A stretch of DNA of 5,847 nt from an uncultured Acetobacteraceae bacterium (GTDB taxonomy: Bacteria > Pseudomonadota > Alphaproteobacteria > Acetobacterales > Acetobacteraceae), in contig CAIMEK010000048.1 in assembly GCA_903839965.1 (NCBI GenBank), forward strand, positions 1 through 5,847, written 5' to 3'. Numbering within the stretch: the first letter of the stretch is position 1; every line of letters begins with the position of its first letter. The notes under the pieces were generated by a model, which was not told where the DNA came from, searched no databases, and saw nothing but the letters and a program-made list of their open reading frames with translations. The position numbers were made by a program, and so were the translations under genes. This document shows positions 5,826 through 5,847 of this stretch, one piece after another.

Positions 5826-5847
5826 AGCGACAGCAGGAAGGCAAGGC
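5822..5847 (+). CDS. metW: Start of the next gene, probably metW (partial)
   Basis: An ATG at 5822 overlaps the metX TGA by 4 nt (ATGA), and the frame stays open to the window end (MKRQQEGK). Eight residues carry no family signature. The metW call, a methyltransferase-like protein needed with MetX in several proteobacteria, rests only on the common metX-metW order in alphaproteobacteria. It could be another co-translated gene. Confidence 0.45.

Noticed and set aside
1..5847. CRISPR array, tRNA or rRNA genes, or a defence system.
   Set aside because: No regularly spaced repeats, no tRNA-like cloverleaf or rRNA sequence, and no defence-type protein motifs were seen.

Overview
The window is high-GC DNA from what looks like an alphaproteobacterium. 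Rhodospirillales, perhaps Acetobacteraceae, is my best guess. It rests on the gene order (chorismate mutase, HisC-type aminotransferase and TyrA-type dehydrogenase, divergent from metX-metW) and on protein style, not on a search. The right two thirds is compact core amino-acid biosynthesis. The left third is insertion-sequence DNA.

Left part (1-1704): bases 1-71 encode, on the minus strand, the first codons of an IS110-family transposase that runs off the window. Its upstream region (71-170) folds into two hairpins on that strand, where IS110-group elements encode their bridge RNA. Next to it is an IS701-family element bounded by a 16-bp inverted repeat (15/16 matches; 193-208 and 1688-1703). 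Its transposase, read on the minus strand from a GTG at 1625 with a GGAGG ribosome site, is broken twice. There is an in-frame amber codon at 1437-1439, and an apparent 1-nt frameshift at about 320-340 cuts off the C-terminal tail.

Middle part (1705-4564, minus strand): a tightly overlapped three-gene operon, in transcription order a chorismate mutase fused to a degenerate prephenate-dehydratase-like/ACT-like tail, a HisC-family aminotransferase, and a prephenate/arogenate dehydrogenase. Together they can carry chorismate to tyrosine, with the aminotransferase probably serving aromatic substrates. The genes overlap by 4 nt (ATGA) and 1 nt (TGATG), so translation is probably coupled. The IS701 element sits 1 nt past the stop codon of the last gene, in the same orientation.

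Right part (4565-5847, plus strand): a 112-bp divergent intergenic region, then metX (homoserine O-acyltransferase) with a complete catalytic triad. The ATGA overlap at its end starts a next gene that is probably metW, of which only 26 nt are present.

The most noteworthy items are the candidate bridge-RNA region of the truncated IS110 element, the cryptic P-protein-like architecture of the chorismate mutase, and the doubly broken IS701 copy with non-matching flanks. I see no sign of a wholly new multi-gene system.
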